A stretch of DNA of 64,000 nt from Desulfuromonas sp. CSMB_57 (GTDB taxonomy: Bacteria > Desulfobacterota > Desulfuromonadia > Desulfuromonadales > Syntrophotaleaceae), in the NCBI RefSeq assembly GCF_020194955.2, contig NZ_JAFCIY020000001.1:186001-250000 (forward strand), written 5' to 3'. Positions 1-8,064 of the stretch are shown here, piece after piece; the stretch's first letter is position 1, and every line of letters starts with the position of its first letter. The notes beneath the pieces were generated by a model. That model saw only the letters and a program-made list of their open reading frames with translations. It was not told the origin of the DNA and did not search any database. The position numbers were made by a program, and so were the translations under genes.

Positions 1-20
1 CCCCATATCGATTAGTCGCT

Positions 21-61
21 AAAAAAAGGAAATGCAGGCAGGCTGTCGCGCGACAGCCTGC
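21..61 (-). terminator. Probable intrinsic terminator of the GGDEF/EAL gene
   Basis: Read on the minus strand, an 11-bp perfect GC-rich stem (GCAGGCTGTCG and its complement, positions 38-61, 2-base loop) lies about 30 bases past the stop codon of the neighbouring gene. A run of seven T follows after a short spacer at 21-27. The gap between stem and T run is longer than usual, so efficiency is uncertain. Confidence 0.55.
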
Positions 62-91
62 TTTCTTTCATTTAGGTGTGCTTGCCCCACT

Positions 92-1921
92 TCAGGGGCA
101 GTGTAACGATGCTTGAGCGCCGTCGGTACTCTGCATCGGCCATGAACGGCAAAGGAAATCGGCCATTTGCGCTGCCGGCATCGGTTTTGCGAAATGGAAG
201 CCCTGCATGATGTGGCAGCCGCATTCCCGCAGAAATTGCATCTGCTCAGGCATTTCCACCCCCTCCGCGACCAGCTCCAGCCCCAGTCGTGTCGCCATGG
301 CGATGATGGCATCCACAATGGCCATGTCCTCCGGATCCGCAGGGATGTCACGCACAAAGGTTTGGGCGATTTTGATGCGATCGATGGGAAAGTTTTTCAG
401 GTAGCTGAGGGATGAGTAGCCGGTGCCAAAGTCATCGATGGCAATCTGAATGCCGCGCGTCTTCAGATCCACCAGGACTTCGATGGCGTCCGCCATGTTT
501 TCCAGAAAGGCGCTCTCGGTAATCTCAAGTTCGAGCAGGTGAGCCGGAAATCCGGTCTCCTGCAGCACGGATTCGATTTCCGCCAGCATGTCGGTCTGGC
601 GGAATTGCTGGGTGGAGAAGTTGACCGCCAGTCGCAGGGAGGGCCTGCCGGCATTCCACCAGGACATGGCCTCGCGACAGGCGGTGCGTAAAATCCATTT
701 GCCCAGAGGCCGAATCAGACCGCTCTCTTCGGCCAAAGGAATGAACTGCGCCGGCGATATCAGACCCAGTTGCGGGTGCATCCAGCGGACCAGGGCCTCG
801 ATGCCCACCGGACGGCCGGTGCGCAGATCCATCTGCGGTTGGTAGGCCAGGAAAAATTCTTCCTGGCGCAATGCCCGCCGCAGGTTGACGTCCATTTGAT
901 GCAGGGCAACGATTTTCTGCTGGAGGGGCTCTGAAAAGAACTGATAGACGTTGCCGCCGTGCTTTTTGGCTTCATAGAGGGCGGTTTCCGCATGCTTCAG
1001 AAGCGTTTCCTGTTCCTCGCCGTCGCGGGGGAACAGCGCGATGCCCATGCTGGCCGAGGTGAACACTTCACTCCCATCCAGTTCAAAGGGGTGTTCGCTG
1101 ACCGAATCCAGAATCCGGCGGGCCTCCCGGGCGATGGCCGCCTCATCCTGATACCCGGTAAGCAGCAGGACAAACTCATCGCCGCCCCAGCGCACAAGAG
1201 TGTCGCCCTGACCGATGGTTTTGCCCAGACGAGTGGCAAGCTGACGCAGGATCGCATCCCCCTTGGCATGTCCCAGGGACTCGTTGATCTGTTTGAAGTT
1301 GTCCAGATCCAGGGTGAACAGGATGACGCTTTCGCCGAGGCGGGCGGCGTGGCCAAGTGCCAGGTTCATGCGATCCTGCAGCATGATGCGATTGGGCAGA
1401 TCCGTCAGGGAATCGTAATAGGCCAGCTTTCGCAACTTCTGTTCGACCTTGCGCCGCTCCGTCGGATCGGTGAAGTGAGCCGTGAACCCCAGTGGTTTTC
1501 CATCGTGACCGGGAAGGGGGTGGGCATGGACTTCAATCTGGAACCGACTGCCGTCATGGTGCGTGGCCGCGATTTCCGCCTGCCAGGCCCGGTTTTTTTT
1601 CAATGCCTGCATGCCGGCAATGACTTCCACGGGATCCAAAAAAAAGTCGACCAGGGCTTTGTCCTGCATATCGCCTGCCTGCCCATAGCCCCAGAGCGTG
1701 ATTAAGGCTTGGTTGGCAAAGGTCAGTCGGCCATGCAGGTCAACCATGCCCATGGCGACGGGGGCTGCATCGAGAGCCCGTCGGGTCAGGTCCAGTTGCT
1801 GCTGAATATGGGCGGCAACGGGTTGTTTCGGAGCAAGTCTCTTTTTGATGATAAAGAGCAGTACCTGCAAAGCAGTTGTGCCCATAATGACGTAAATCAG
1901 GATGTGAGCGCTGGGTGGCAT
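92..1921 (-). CDS. Membrane-anchored PAS-GGDEF-EAL cyclic dinucleotide enzyme
   Basis: A 609-residue bifunctional c-di-GMP synthase/phosphodiesterase candidate. One N-terminal membrane helix (about residues 5-24) is followed by a PAS domain, a GGDEF domain (intact motif RWGGDEF near residue 245) and an EAL domain (EALVRW near 373, ITES, DDFGTGYSS). Both catalytic signatures are intact. The GGDEF domain keeps the guanine-contacting N and D (in QINESLGHAKGD), as in ordinary diguanylate cyclases and unlike Hypr cGAMP synthases, and no RxxD inhibitory site precedes the motif. An in-frame start at 1999 falls inside a terminator hairpin, so the ATG at 1921 with a GGGAG sequence 11 bases upstream is preferred. 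Expression appears to be riboswitch-controlled. Confidence 0.9.
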   Translation of the reverse strand: MPPSAHILIYVIMGTTALQVLLFIIKKRLAPKQPVAAHIQQQLDLTRRALDAAPVAMGMVDLHGRLTFANQALITLWGYGQAGDMQDKALVDFFLDPVEVIAGMQALKKNRAWQAEIAATHHDGSRFQIEVHAHPLPGHDGKPLGFTAHFTDPTERRKVEQKLRKLAYYDSLTDLPNRIMLQDRMNLALGHAARLGESVILFTLDLDNFKQINESLGHAKGDAILRQLATRLGKTIGQGDTLVRWGGDEFVLLLTGYQDEAAIAREARRILDSVSEHPFELDGSEVFTSASMGIALFPRDGEEQETLLKHAETALYEAKKHGGNVYQFFSEPLQQKIVALHQMDVNLRRALRQEEFFLAYQPQMDLRTGRPVGIEALVRWMHPQLGLISPAQFIPLAEESGLIRPLGKWILRTACREAMSWWNAGRPSLRLAVNFSTQQFRQTDMLAEIESVLQETGFPAHLLELEITESAFLENMADAIEVLVDLKTRGIQIAIDDFGTGYSSLSYLKNFPIDRIKIAQTFVRDIPADPEDMAIVDAIIAMATRLGLELVAEGVEMPEQMQFLRECGCHIMQGFHFAKPMPAAQMADFLCRSWPMQSTDGAQASLHCP

Positions 1922-1982
1922 GGGCGACGGAGCTCCCTCTTTCCACGGTTCCGGCTGAAAAATGGTCAGCCCAAAAGCGTCG

Positions 1983-2019
1983 AAAACAAAAAAACCCATC
2001 CTTTACAAAAGGACGGGTT
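1983..2019 (-). terminator. Intrinsic terminator in riboswitch leader (expression platform)
   Basis: On the minus strand the leader forms a 12-base-pair hairpin with one mismatch-type pair (AACCCGTCCTTT with AAAGGATGGGTT) directly followed by a T-rich tract, TTTTTTTGTTTT. It lies between the riboswitch aptamer (2066-2149) and the preferred start codon of the GGDEF/EAL gene. This is the layout expected for ligand-controlled premature termination. Confidence 0.85.
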
Positions 2020-2065
2020 CCGAAAAAATCGCGAAAGCGCTTTGAGAAGGAGCACATATCGTGTC

Positions 2066-2149
2066 ATTTTTCGGCAACCCGGCGATCCTCGATGAGGACC
2101 CGTGGCTTTGCGTCACCGGATTACTCCGGTTTTGCTACTTTTCGAAAAT
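2066..2149 (-). promoter_or_regulatory. GEMM-I riboswitch, candidate 3',3'-cGAMP (A20) subtype
   Basis: The minus strand carries the GEMM-I core: GCAAA, a 6-bp helix capped by a GTAA tetraloop, then GACGCAAAGCCACGGG, a second hairpin and GGGTTGCCG. The ends pair as P1 (ATTTTCG with CGAAAAT). Aligned to the Vibrio cholerae Vc2 aptamer, the base at Vc2 position 20, which contacts ligand, is A (plus-strand position 2136) rather than G. In the literature A20 marks the deltaproteobacterial cGAMP-sensing subclass. Class assignment is firm. Ligand assignment is inference from one base. Confidence 0.88.
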
Positions 2150-2158
2150 CACACGGAA

Positions 2159-2187
2159 AACCTACCCGTAAGCATAAATCTTGTCAA
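2159..2187 (-). promoter_or_regulatory. Sigma-70 type promoter for the riboswitch leader
   Basis: On the minus strand a perfect TTGACA -35 (plus 2182-2187), a 17-base spacer and a TAGGTT -10 (plus 2159-2164) lie immediately upstream of the riboswitch. They place the transcript start at roughly 2152, just before P1 of the aptamer. Confidence 0.75.
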
Positions 2188-2295
2188 GTATAAAAAATCG
2201 TTAAACATAAATTGTCCTTAAATTCATAGGGGCGTATGATTGCAGGTGAGAGGTGTTCCGTCCCTGGGATTTTGGGTGCGGGGTTACCATAATCA

Positions 2296-2328
2296 GATTG
2301 ATAGGTAAATTTTTATATATTATCAATC
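2296..2328 (+). promoter_or_regulatory. AT-rich palindrome, possible operator upstream of MFS gene
   Basis: GATTGATA at 2296-2303 is repeated as its exact complement TATCAATC at 2321-2328, with a very AT-rich centre. It lies about 290 bases upstream of the MFS transporter. The shape suits a dimeric repressor or a hairpin. No regulator is identified nearby. The rest of the 2190-2610 stretch shows no gene that I can support. Confidence 0.35.
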
Positions 2329-2612
2329 CCTATGTCAAATCTACGGGTTTACGGTATCTGCCTGCGGACCCATAAAGGATCGATCCGCCGCGGGGAAATC
2401 TGTGCCCTGAATGGGGCCGGTATCATGGTGAGTGAGTATTTGCCATGGTCACCATGACCCGTTAGCCTTTTGGCAGGTTCACTCTGTGTGGCGGCTGGGA
2501 AAAGTCATTGCGCTGTCAAACCCGTTGGCTAAGCAGTGTTCACCGGTTGAGTTTGGCCAGATAATCGGCCGCTGCATGTGTAGGAATGTGTCGCACAACG
2601 ATAGGGCTTCAT

Positions 2613-3803
2613 ATGCAAAAGGGTCAGGAGCATCGTTCCGGAAGACTGTTGTTGGCATGCTGCCTGGTGGGTGGCCTGGGTTTTTTCAGTTCTTATCTGC
2701 GTCTGCCGATTATGCCGCTATTGGCTGCATCCGTCGGGGGGAGCCCGGCACAGGTCGGCCTGATCAATGCCGCCTTTATGCTTTCAGCCGGGCTGCTTTC
2801 CATCCCTGGAGGGCTGCTGTCGGATCGCTTTGGTCGAAAAAGGCTGATTCGTGGCGGATTGTTGCTCATCGCCGGGTCTTCCCTGCTGATTACGGTTTGC
2901 CGAAATCCACTGCAGATGGCCCTTGTCTACCTGCTGTTTGGCACCGGATTGGCCTCCTTTGCGCCCAACCTCATGTCTTTGGTGGCCGATGTGGCCGCTC
3001 CCCGACCCCTCAGCCAGGCTTACGGGTGGTATACCACCGCTGTCTATGCCGCCATGGCCACCGGCCCGGCGGTCGGCGGTCTGTTGGGCAAATTGCTGGG
3101 TCTGCGTCCCGTTTTTCTCCTTTCCGGGTTGCTGTTGCTTGGCCTTTTTGGAGCCACCGGTTATCTGTTGCCCCCCTCGCCGGCCAGTGCCGATCCTTCC
3201 GCTCTGGGTGGAATTCGGGCCGGTTGTGCTCGGTTGGCGGGCAACAGACGTTTCGTCGCGTGCCTGACCTTGACTTTGGGGGCCTGCTTCGGGTTGGGCT
3301 TGTTTCTGACCTTCCTGCCGCTGCATGCCCGACAGCAGGGTCTTGACAGCCGCCAGATTGGATTGGTTTTCGGCAGTCAGGCCCTGGTCAACACCCTGGC
3401 ACGCATTCCCTTCGGATATCTGGGTCGTAGCCTCCGCCGGCCGCTGCTGTGGACCGCCGGCGGGATTTTGCTGTTTGCCGTTGGACTTGCACCGCTTGGC
3501 AGGATGAACTCTTTTGCTGCCATGCTGGCCGGAGGATGTACCCTGGGTGCCGGCATGGCCATCGGTTTTACCCTGCTGGGAGTGCTTATCGCCGAGTCGG
3601 TTCCTGGCGCGTTACGTGGTCTGGCCATGGGCATGTACAATGCCTGCATTTTTCTTGGCATGATGCTGAGTGCCGCCAGCATGGGAATGATTGTGCAGCG
3701 CTTCGGCTATGATTTCGGTTTTATCTTCGGTGCTTTGGTGGCCGTGGCATCCGCCCTGTTTTTTCTTCATTGGGGCAGGGCTGAGGACGGCGGGCGGTCC
3801 TAG
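2613..3803 (+). CDS. Major facilitator superfamily transporter
   Basis: A 396-residue protein with about 12 hydrophobic segments and the MFS inter-helix 2/3 motif DRFGRKRLIRGG near residue 75. This architecture belongs to proton-driven drug or metabolite exporters of the inner membrane. The substrate cannot be read from sequence. The ATG at 2613 has AGGG six bases upstream. An ATG at 2586 in the same frame would add nine residues but its AGGA abuts the codon. The gene is a single unit, and its TAG stop is the first three bases of a 167-bp inverted-repeat element, so the element may have inserted at the end of the gene. Confidence 0.85.
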   Translation: MQKGQEHRSGRLLLACCLVGGLGFFSSYLRLPIMPLLAASVGGSPAQVGLINAAFMLSAGLLSIPGGLLSDRFGRKRLIRGGLLLIAGSSLLITVCRNPLQMALVYLLFGTGLASFAPNLMSLVADVAAPRPLSQAYGWYTTAVYAAMATGPAVGGLLGKLLGLRPVFLLSGLLLLGLFGATGYLLPPSPASADPSALGGIRAGCARLAGNRRFVACLTLTLGACFGLGLFLTFLPLHARQQGLDSRQIGLVFGSQALVNTLARIPFGYLGRSLRRPLLWTAGGILLFAVGLAPLGRMNSFAAMLAGGCTLGAGMAIGFTLLGVLIAESVPGALRGLAMGMYNACIFLGMMLSAASMGMIVQRFGYDFGFIFGALVAVASALFFLHWGRAEDGGRS

Positions 3804-3967
3804 GAGGCTGTCGGACTATTCATGCGCTGGCTGCAAATTCGGCTCTTTGGCCCATATTTCAGCTCCTTTTCGGCCCATAGCTACGGCTATGAACCTTCAA
3901 ACGAGCTAAAATCTGTGCTCAAACATCCAAATTTTCGCTTCAGCCCGGATAGTCCGACAGCCTCCTA
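3801..3967. repeat. MITE-like element with 19-bp perfect terminal inverted repeats
   Basis: TAGGAGGCTGTCGGACTAT at 3801-3819 is exactly mirrored at 3949-3967, enclosing about 130 bases with no credible gene. An internal hairpin is present (CATAGC/GCTATG around 3877-3893). Size, perfect ends and lack of coding capacity fit a miniature inverted-repeat transposable element mobilised in trans. A target-site duplication is not obvious because the left end coincides with the MFS stop codon. Copy number in the genome cannot be judged from this window. Confidence 0.7.
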
Positions 3968-4028
3968 GACGCCTTGTGTTTCGGCCCGGGTATGCTTAAA
4001 TAGCAGCAGGCGCAAGGGAGGATAGGGC

Positions 4029-4877
4029 ATGAAACGTTGGTTGTTGACATGCGCGGTGCTGCTTCTGATGTCTGGCGTTGCCTTGGCCCAGGCACCCCGG
4101 TTGGCCGGCCTGGCACCCGCCAGCGGCGGTCCGGGCAGTCGGGTGACGGTGCTGGGCGGACCTTTCGATGGTTCGGAACGGATCCTTTTCGGGGACCGAC
4201 TGCTGGCGCCCAGTCGGGTTGAGCCGGCTCGTCTGACCTTTACCGTCCCGGCCTTGCCCGAGGGGGAATATCTGCTGGCGCTTCAGTCGATGCAGGGCAT
4301 CTCGGCGGCCACTCTGACCTTCCGGCTGATTTTGCCGCCGCCGGAGATTCTGTCCTTGAGCCCCAGCCAAATCGATGGTTGTTCCGGGTTTGAGCAACGG
4401 CGGGTAACGGTTGCGGGGCGTGGTCTGCAGGCTGGTGTGCAGTTGCTGCTCAACGGCGCTGCCCTGGACGCCACCCGCACCGGTGACAGTCTGCTGTTCA
4501 ATGTTCCCGATCTGCCGGCGGGATTGCATCAGGTGCAACTGCGTAATCCCAACGGTCAGATGTCTCTTGCCGTTGCTCTGCTGGTCGATACGACGCCGGA
4601 AATTCGCAGTGTCGCGGTTGGTGCCGAGTTTCTCAATCACTATCAACTGATCATTTCCGGACGCAATTTCCTGTTCAATTCCCGGCTGATTGCCGATGGC
4701 CGTCAGGTTCCCGCGGTGCCTGCCAGTTCCATGCAAGTGGACCGTCTGACTTATGTCGATTGCAATTCCCTGATTTATCATCGCTATCCGGTCAGCAGCC
4801 AGCCGAGAACGGTGCTCCTGCAGGTGCTCAATCCGGATGGCAGGGAAAGCGCTGTCTTTTCGGCGACCATCCCTTGA
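4029..4877 (+). CDS. Secreted IPT/TIG-domain protein
   Basis: A 282-residue protein with a clear Sec signal peptide (MKRWLL, hydrophobic core, cleavage near ALAQA). Three immunoglobulin-like IPT/TIG-type units follow, each opening with a phrase such as LAPASGGPGSRVTVLG or LSLSPSQIDG and containing a conserved G-x-F/L turn. Such domains give extended beta-sandwich modules in periplasmic or surface proteins; no enzymatic motif is visible. A GGGAG ribosome site precedes the ATG. The next gene, a small membrane protein, starts 31 bases downstream and is probably co-transcribed. Confidence 0.75.
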   Translation: MKRWLLTCAVLLLMSGVALAQAPRLAGLAPASGGPGSRVTVLGGPFDGSERILFGDRLLAPSRVEPARLTFTVPALPEGEYLLALQSMQGISAATLTFRLILPPPEILSLSPSQIDGCSGFEQRRVTVAGRGLQAGVQLLLNGAALDATRTGDSLLFNVPDLPAGLHQVQLRNPNGQMSLAVALLVDTTPEIRSVAVGAEFLNHYQLIISGRNFLFNSRLIADGRQVPAVPASSMQVDRLTYVDCNSLIYHRYPVSSQPRTVLLQVLNPDGRESAVFSATIP

Positions 4878-4908
4878 TGGCCGACGAACAAGGGGGCTTG
4901 GAGAGGTC

Positions 4909-5265
4909 ATGAAAGAGCCTGCACTGCGCCGGCTGCATCGCTGGCTGGGTCTTCTGCTGGTCCTGTTCATCCTGCTGCAGGTCGGCAGCGGACTGTTGCT
5001 TACCCTTTGGCAGTCTCCGGTGTTCGGTTTGCCCATCGGCAGTGGAGCGTGGTTCGCCGTTGCCCGTCTGTTGCATTCCGGCGGCGGCCTCATCGGCGTC
5101 TGGTACCGTCTGATCCTGAGTGCGGGGTTGGTGATCCTGGCCGGAACCGGGCTGCTCATCGGCTGGAAAATTTGGCAACGTTCCCGTACCGGGCCCGCCC
5201 GCACCCCTTCCGCGGACCCAAAGCCGGCGGCTCCCAAAACTACCTCTCCGGACAGTCCCATCTGA
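4909..5265 (+). CDS. Small two- to three-helix membrane protein, PepSY/cytochrome b-like
   Basis: A 118-residue membrane protein starting at the ATG preceded by GGAGAGG. It has three hydrophobic segments (about residues 11-31, 45-60, 63-87) and a proline-rich cytoplasmic tail. A histidine before helix 1 (HRWLG) and another in the LLHSGGG segment are placed as in heme b-binding or PepSY-associated membrane helices, but two histidines alone do not prove heme binding. It follows the IPT/TIG gene closely. Function unassigned. Confidence 0.6.
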   Translation: MKEPALRRLHRWLGLLLVLFILLQVGSGLLLTLWQSPVFGLPIGSGAWFAVARLLHSGGGLIGVWYRLILSAGLVILAGTGLLIGWKIWQRSRTGPARTPSADPKPAAPKTTSPDSPI

Positions 5266-5360
5266 GACTTCGGCTTTGCTGCAGGGATTTTTGTTACACT
5301 TGCAGCAGAGCGTCAAAATATATCCGGAATCGGACCTTGAAGCCCGATGGGAAGATATTT

Positions 5361-5504
5361 GGTAACTTTTCAGCATCGTGGAGCAGGGTCTCGCGCCGCC
5401 CACCCCGAGGGCCGCATGAACCCATCCCTGGGGCTTGACTGGCGCCATCCGGGCGCCAGACACCCTCGGGGAGGGCGCCCCGAGCCCCTGTGCTGAACAG
5501 TTAC
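5361..5504 (+). repeat. Palindromic dispersed repeat, copy A
   Basis: About 145 bases beginning GGTAACTTTTCAG and ending CTGAACAGTTAC (inverted ends), with internal blocks GTGGAGCAGGGTCTCG, GCATGAACCCATCCC and GGCGCCATCCGGGCGCC. A near-identical copy lies in inverse orientation at 55442-55588, and shortened relatives at 9539-9600 and 56773-56832. It fills the gap upstream of ppsA and no gene is visible in it. Confidence 0.85.
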
Positions 5505-5534
5505 GATATTTGTTTGACCCCGAACGGAGGTGTC

Positions 5535-7931
5535 ATGATGATGGAAGCCAAGCAGATCCTGTGGTTCGAAGACATCGGCATGGACGATTTGCCGCAGGTC
5601 GGCGGCAAGAATGCCTCTCTCGGCGAGATGATCCGTTGTCTGTCCGATCTCGGCATTCAGGTGCCGGGTGGCTTTGCCGTGACCGCCGCCGCCTATCGCC
5701 GGTTTCTCCGTGAGACGGGCCTGGAGTCCGAAATCGAACAGGTGCTGCAGGAACTGAAGGACGACGATCTGGAAAGCCTGGCGTCCGTCGGCAGCCGCAT
5801 CCGTCGGGCCATCCGCCGGGCCGAATTGCCGGCAAGTCTGGAGGAGGAGATCCGCTCCGCCTATGGGTTGCTGGAGCAGGAATACGGCCAGGATTGCGAT
5901 GTCGCGGTGCGTTCCAGTGCCACCGCAGAGGACCTGCCCGATGCCTCCTTTGCCGGCCAGCAGGAAACCTACCTCAATATCCGCGGTGCGACGGAACTGG
6001 TCGATGCCTGTCGCAACTGTTTTGCCTCCCTGTTCACCAACCGCGCCATATCCTACCGGGCCCATCACGGTTTCGATCATCTGGAAGTGGCTCTCTCCGT
6101 CGGGGTACAGAAAATGGTGCGTTCCGATCTGGCCAGCGCCGGGGTCATGTTCACCATTTCCACCGAAACCGGATTCCGTGACGTGGTGCTGATCAATGCC
6201 GCCTGGGGGTTGGGCGAAAACGTGGTGCGCGGCGCCGTCAACCCCGACGAATATTTCGTTTTCAAACCGACCCTCAAGCGGGGTTTCCGGCCCATACTCA
6301 GCAAGCATATCGGCAGCAAGAAAAAGAAGATCATCTACAGTCTCAACAATGGCCCCCAGTCGACCCGGGAAATTACCGTCCCGCGGGAGGACCGGGAACG
6401 TTTTTGCCTCACCGAGGATGAAGTGCTGGAGCTGGCCCGCATGGCCTGTGTCATCGAGGACCATTATCAACGTCCCATGGATATCGAATGGGCCAAGGAC
6501 GGCCAGACCGACCAACTGTTCATCGTTCAGGCCCGCCCGGAAACCGTGGAATCCGGACGACTGGGAAATGTGCTGGAAGAATTCCGCCTCAAGGAACGGG
6601 GTGACGTCCTGTGCCAGGGCCGGGCGGTGGGCAGCAAGATCGGCGCCGGCAAGGCCATGGTCATCAAGGATGCCGGGGAAATCGGCCGATTCCAGTCCGG
6701 CTGTGTCTTGGTAACGGATATGACCGACCCCGACTGGGAACCGATCATGAAGCAGGCTGCGGCCATCGTCACCAACCGCGGCGGCCGCACCTGCCATGCC
6801 GCGATTGTCAGCCGCGAACTGGGCATCCCATGCGTCATCGGCACCGGCGACGCCACCACCCATATCGTGGACGGAAACGGTGTCACCGTCTGCTGTGCCG
6901 AGGGGGAAACCGGATTCGTCTACCAAGGTGAGTTGGAGTTCGAGGTGGTGAAGACCAACCTGGAAGAGTTGCGTCGGCCGCAGACCCGCATCATGATGAA
7001 TCTTGGCAATCCGGAACAGGCTTTCAGCCTGCGGCGTATCCCCAATGACGGCGTCGGCCTGGCTCGCCTGGAGTTCATCATCAACACCGCCATCCAGGCC
7101 CATCCCATCGCTCTGCTGCATCCGGAACGGGTCGCCGATGCGGAAGCCCGGGCGCGCATTGCCAACCTCATCGCCGGTTATCCCGACGGCGGCGAATATT
7201 TCGTCGATAAGCTGGCCCAGGGCGTGGCGACTCTGGCGGCGGCGTTCTACCCCAACGACGTCATTGTCCGCATGAGCGACTTCAAGAGCAACGAGTACGC
7301 CAACCTCCTCGGCGGCCGGGCCTTTGAGCCCGAGGAATCCAACCCCATGATCGGTTTCCGCGGGGCTTCGCGTTACTACGATGTCCGCTACCGGGAAGGC
7401 TTTGTCCTGGAATGCCGGGCCATGCAGCGGGTTCGCGAGACCATGGGGCTGGCCAACGTCAAGCTGATGATCCCGTTTTGCCGCACCGTGGAAGAGGGCC
7501 GCAAGGTCATCGAGGTCATGCGCGAGTGCGGGCTGGAACAGGGCCGGAACGGATTGGAAGTTTACGTCATGTGCGAGATCCCTTCCAACGTGGTCCTGGC
7601 CGAGGAGTTTGCCGAGATATTCGATGGGTTCTCCATCGGCTCCAACGACCTGACCCAGCTGCTGCTGGGCCTCGACCGGGATTCGGAAATCGTCGCTCAC
7701 CTTTACGACGAGCGCAACGAGGCGGTCAAACGCATGATCGCCGACGTCATCCGACGGGTCAAGGCGGCCGGTCGCAAGATCGGTATCTGCGGTCAGGCGC
7801 CGAGCGACTATCCCGAGTTTGCCGCCTTCCTGGTGGAGTGCGGCATCGACAGCCTGTCTCTCAATCCGGATACGGTGCTGTCCACCACCCTGCGAATTCT
7901 GGAACTGGAGGAACAATTGGGCAGAGGGTAG
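5535..7931 (+). CDS. ppsA: Phosphoenolpyruvate synthase
   Basis: A 798-residue cytosolic enzyme converting pyruvate, ATP and water to PEP, AMP and phosphate for gluconeogenesis from acetate or pyruvate. The N-terminal ATP-grasp half starts with VGGKNASLGEM. The swivelling phosphohistidine domain has GGRTCHAAI with the catalytic His at residue 421, the same number as in E. coli PpsA. The C-terminal PEP/pyruvate TIM barrel ends with GSNDLTQ and CGIDSLSLNPDTV. Length matches the family (about 790). GGAGG lies 4 bases before the ATG at 5535; two more in-frame ATGs follow directly, so the exact start is one of three. A dispersed repeat lies just upstream. Confidence 0.97.
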   Translation: MMMEAKQILWFEDIGMDDLPQVGGKNASLGEMIRCLSDLGIQVPGGFAVTAAAYRRFLRETGLESEIEQVLQELKDDDLESLASVGSRIRRAIRRAELPASLEEEIRSAYGLLEQEYGQDCDVAVRSSATAEDLPDASFAGQQETYLNIRGATELVDACRNCFASLFTNRAISYRAHHGFDHLEVALSVGVQKMVRSDLASAGVMFTISTETGFRDVVLINAAWGLGENVVRGAVNPDEYFVFKPTLKRGFRPILSKHIGSKKKKIIYSLNNGPQSTREITVPREDRERFCLTEDEVLELARMACVIEDHYQRPMDIEWAKDGQTDQLFIVQARPETVESGRLGNVLEEFRLKERGDVLCQGRAVGSKIGAGKAMVIKDAGEIGRFQSGCVLVTDMTDPDWEPIMKQAAAIVTNRGGRTCHAAIVSRELGIPCVIGTGDATTHIVDGNGVTVCCAEGETGFVYQGELEFEVVKTNLEELRRPQTRIMMNLGNPEQAFSLRRIPNDGVGLARLEFIINTAIQAHPIALLHPERVADAEARARIANLIAGYPDGGEYFVDKLAQGVATLAAAFYPNDVIVRMSDFKSNEYANLLGGRAFEPEESNPMIGFRGASRYYDVRYREGFVLECRAMQRVRETMGLANVKLMIPFCRTVEEGRKVIEVMRECGLEQGRNGLEVYVMCEIPSNVVLAEEFAEIFDGFSIGSNDLTQLLLGLDRDSEIVAHLYDERNEAVKRMIADVIRRVKAAGRKIGICGQAPSDYPEFAAFLVECGIDSLSLNPDTVLSTTLRILELEEQLGRG

Positions 7932-7941
7932 CAGCCTCTGG

Positions 7942-8043
7942 TCATGGCACCTTGAGGTTGCCCAGTACAGCAAACAGGGCCGACAGCAGGACAATCAGGG
8001 CGCCGGTCAGCCAGGCCAGAAGCTTGGAATAGAATTGTCGCAT
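7942..8043 (-). CDS. 33-residue single-helix membrane protein
   Basis: A short frame starting MRQFYSKLLAWL, continuing as one hydrophobic helix (about residues 7-28) and ending NLKVP. It has a plausible ribosome site (GGGAG about 8 bases before ATG) and begins 21 bases after the stop of the oxidoreductase gene on the same strand, as expected for an operon partner. Small subunits of this shape stabilise membrane redox complexes (for example CydX-type proteins), but there is no sequence match that I recognise. Reality depends on conservation in relatives. Confidence 0.5.
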   Translation of the reverse strand: MRQFYSKLLAWLTGALIVLLSALFAVLGNLKVP

Positions 8044-8064
8044 GGTCCGTTCTCCCGCCGTCGG

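Noticed and set aside
1922-1999. Extended N-terminus of the GGDEF/EAL protein starting at 1999
   Set aside because: The start codon lies inside the terminator hairpin of the riboswitch and its ribosome site abuts the codon; the 1921 start is better supported.
5370-7994. Very long open frame antisense to ppsA (about 870 codons)
   Set aside because: It mirrors the codon pattern of a highly conserved GC-rich gene, has low-complexity composition and no recognisable domain. The same explains long antisense frames opposite the M16 peptidase, psd, the 815-residue gene and the chemoreceptor.
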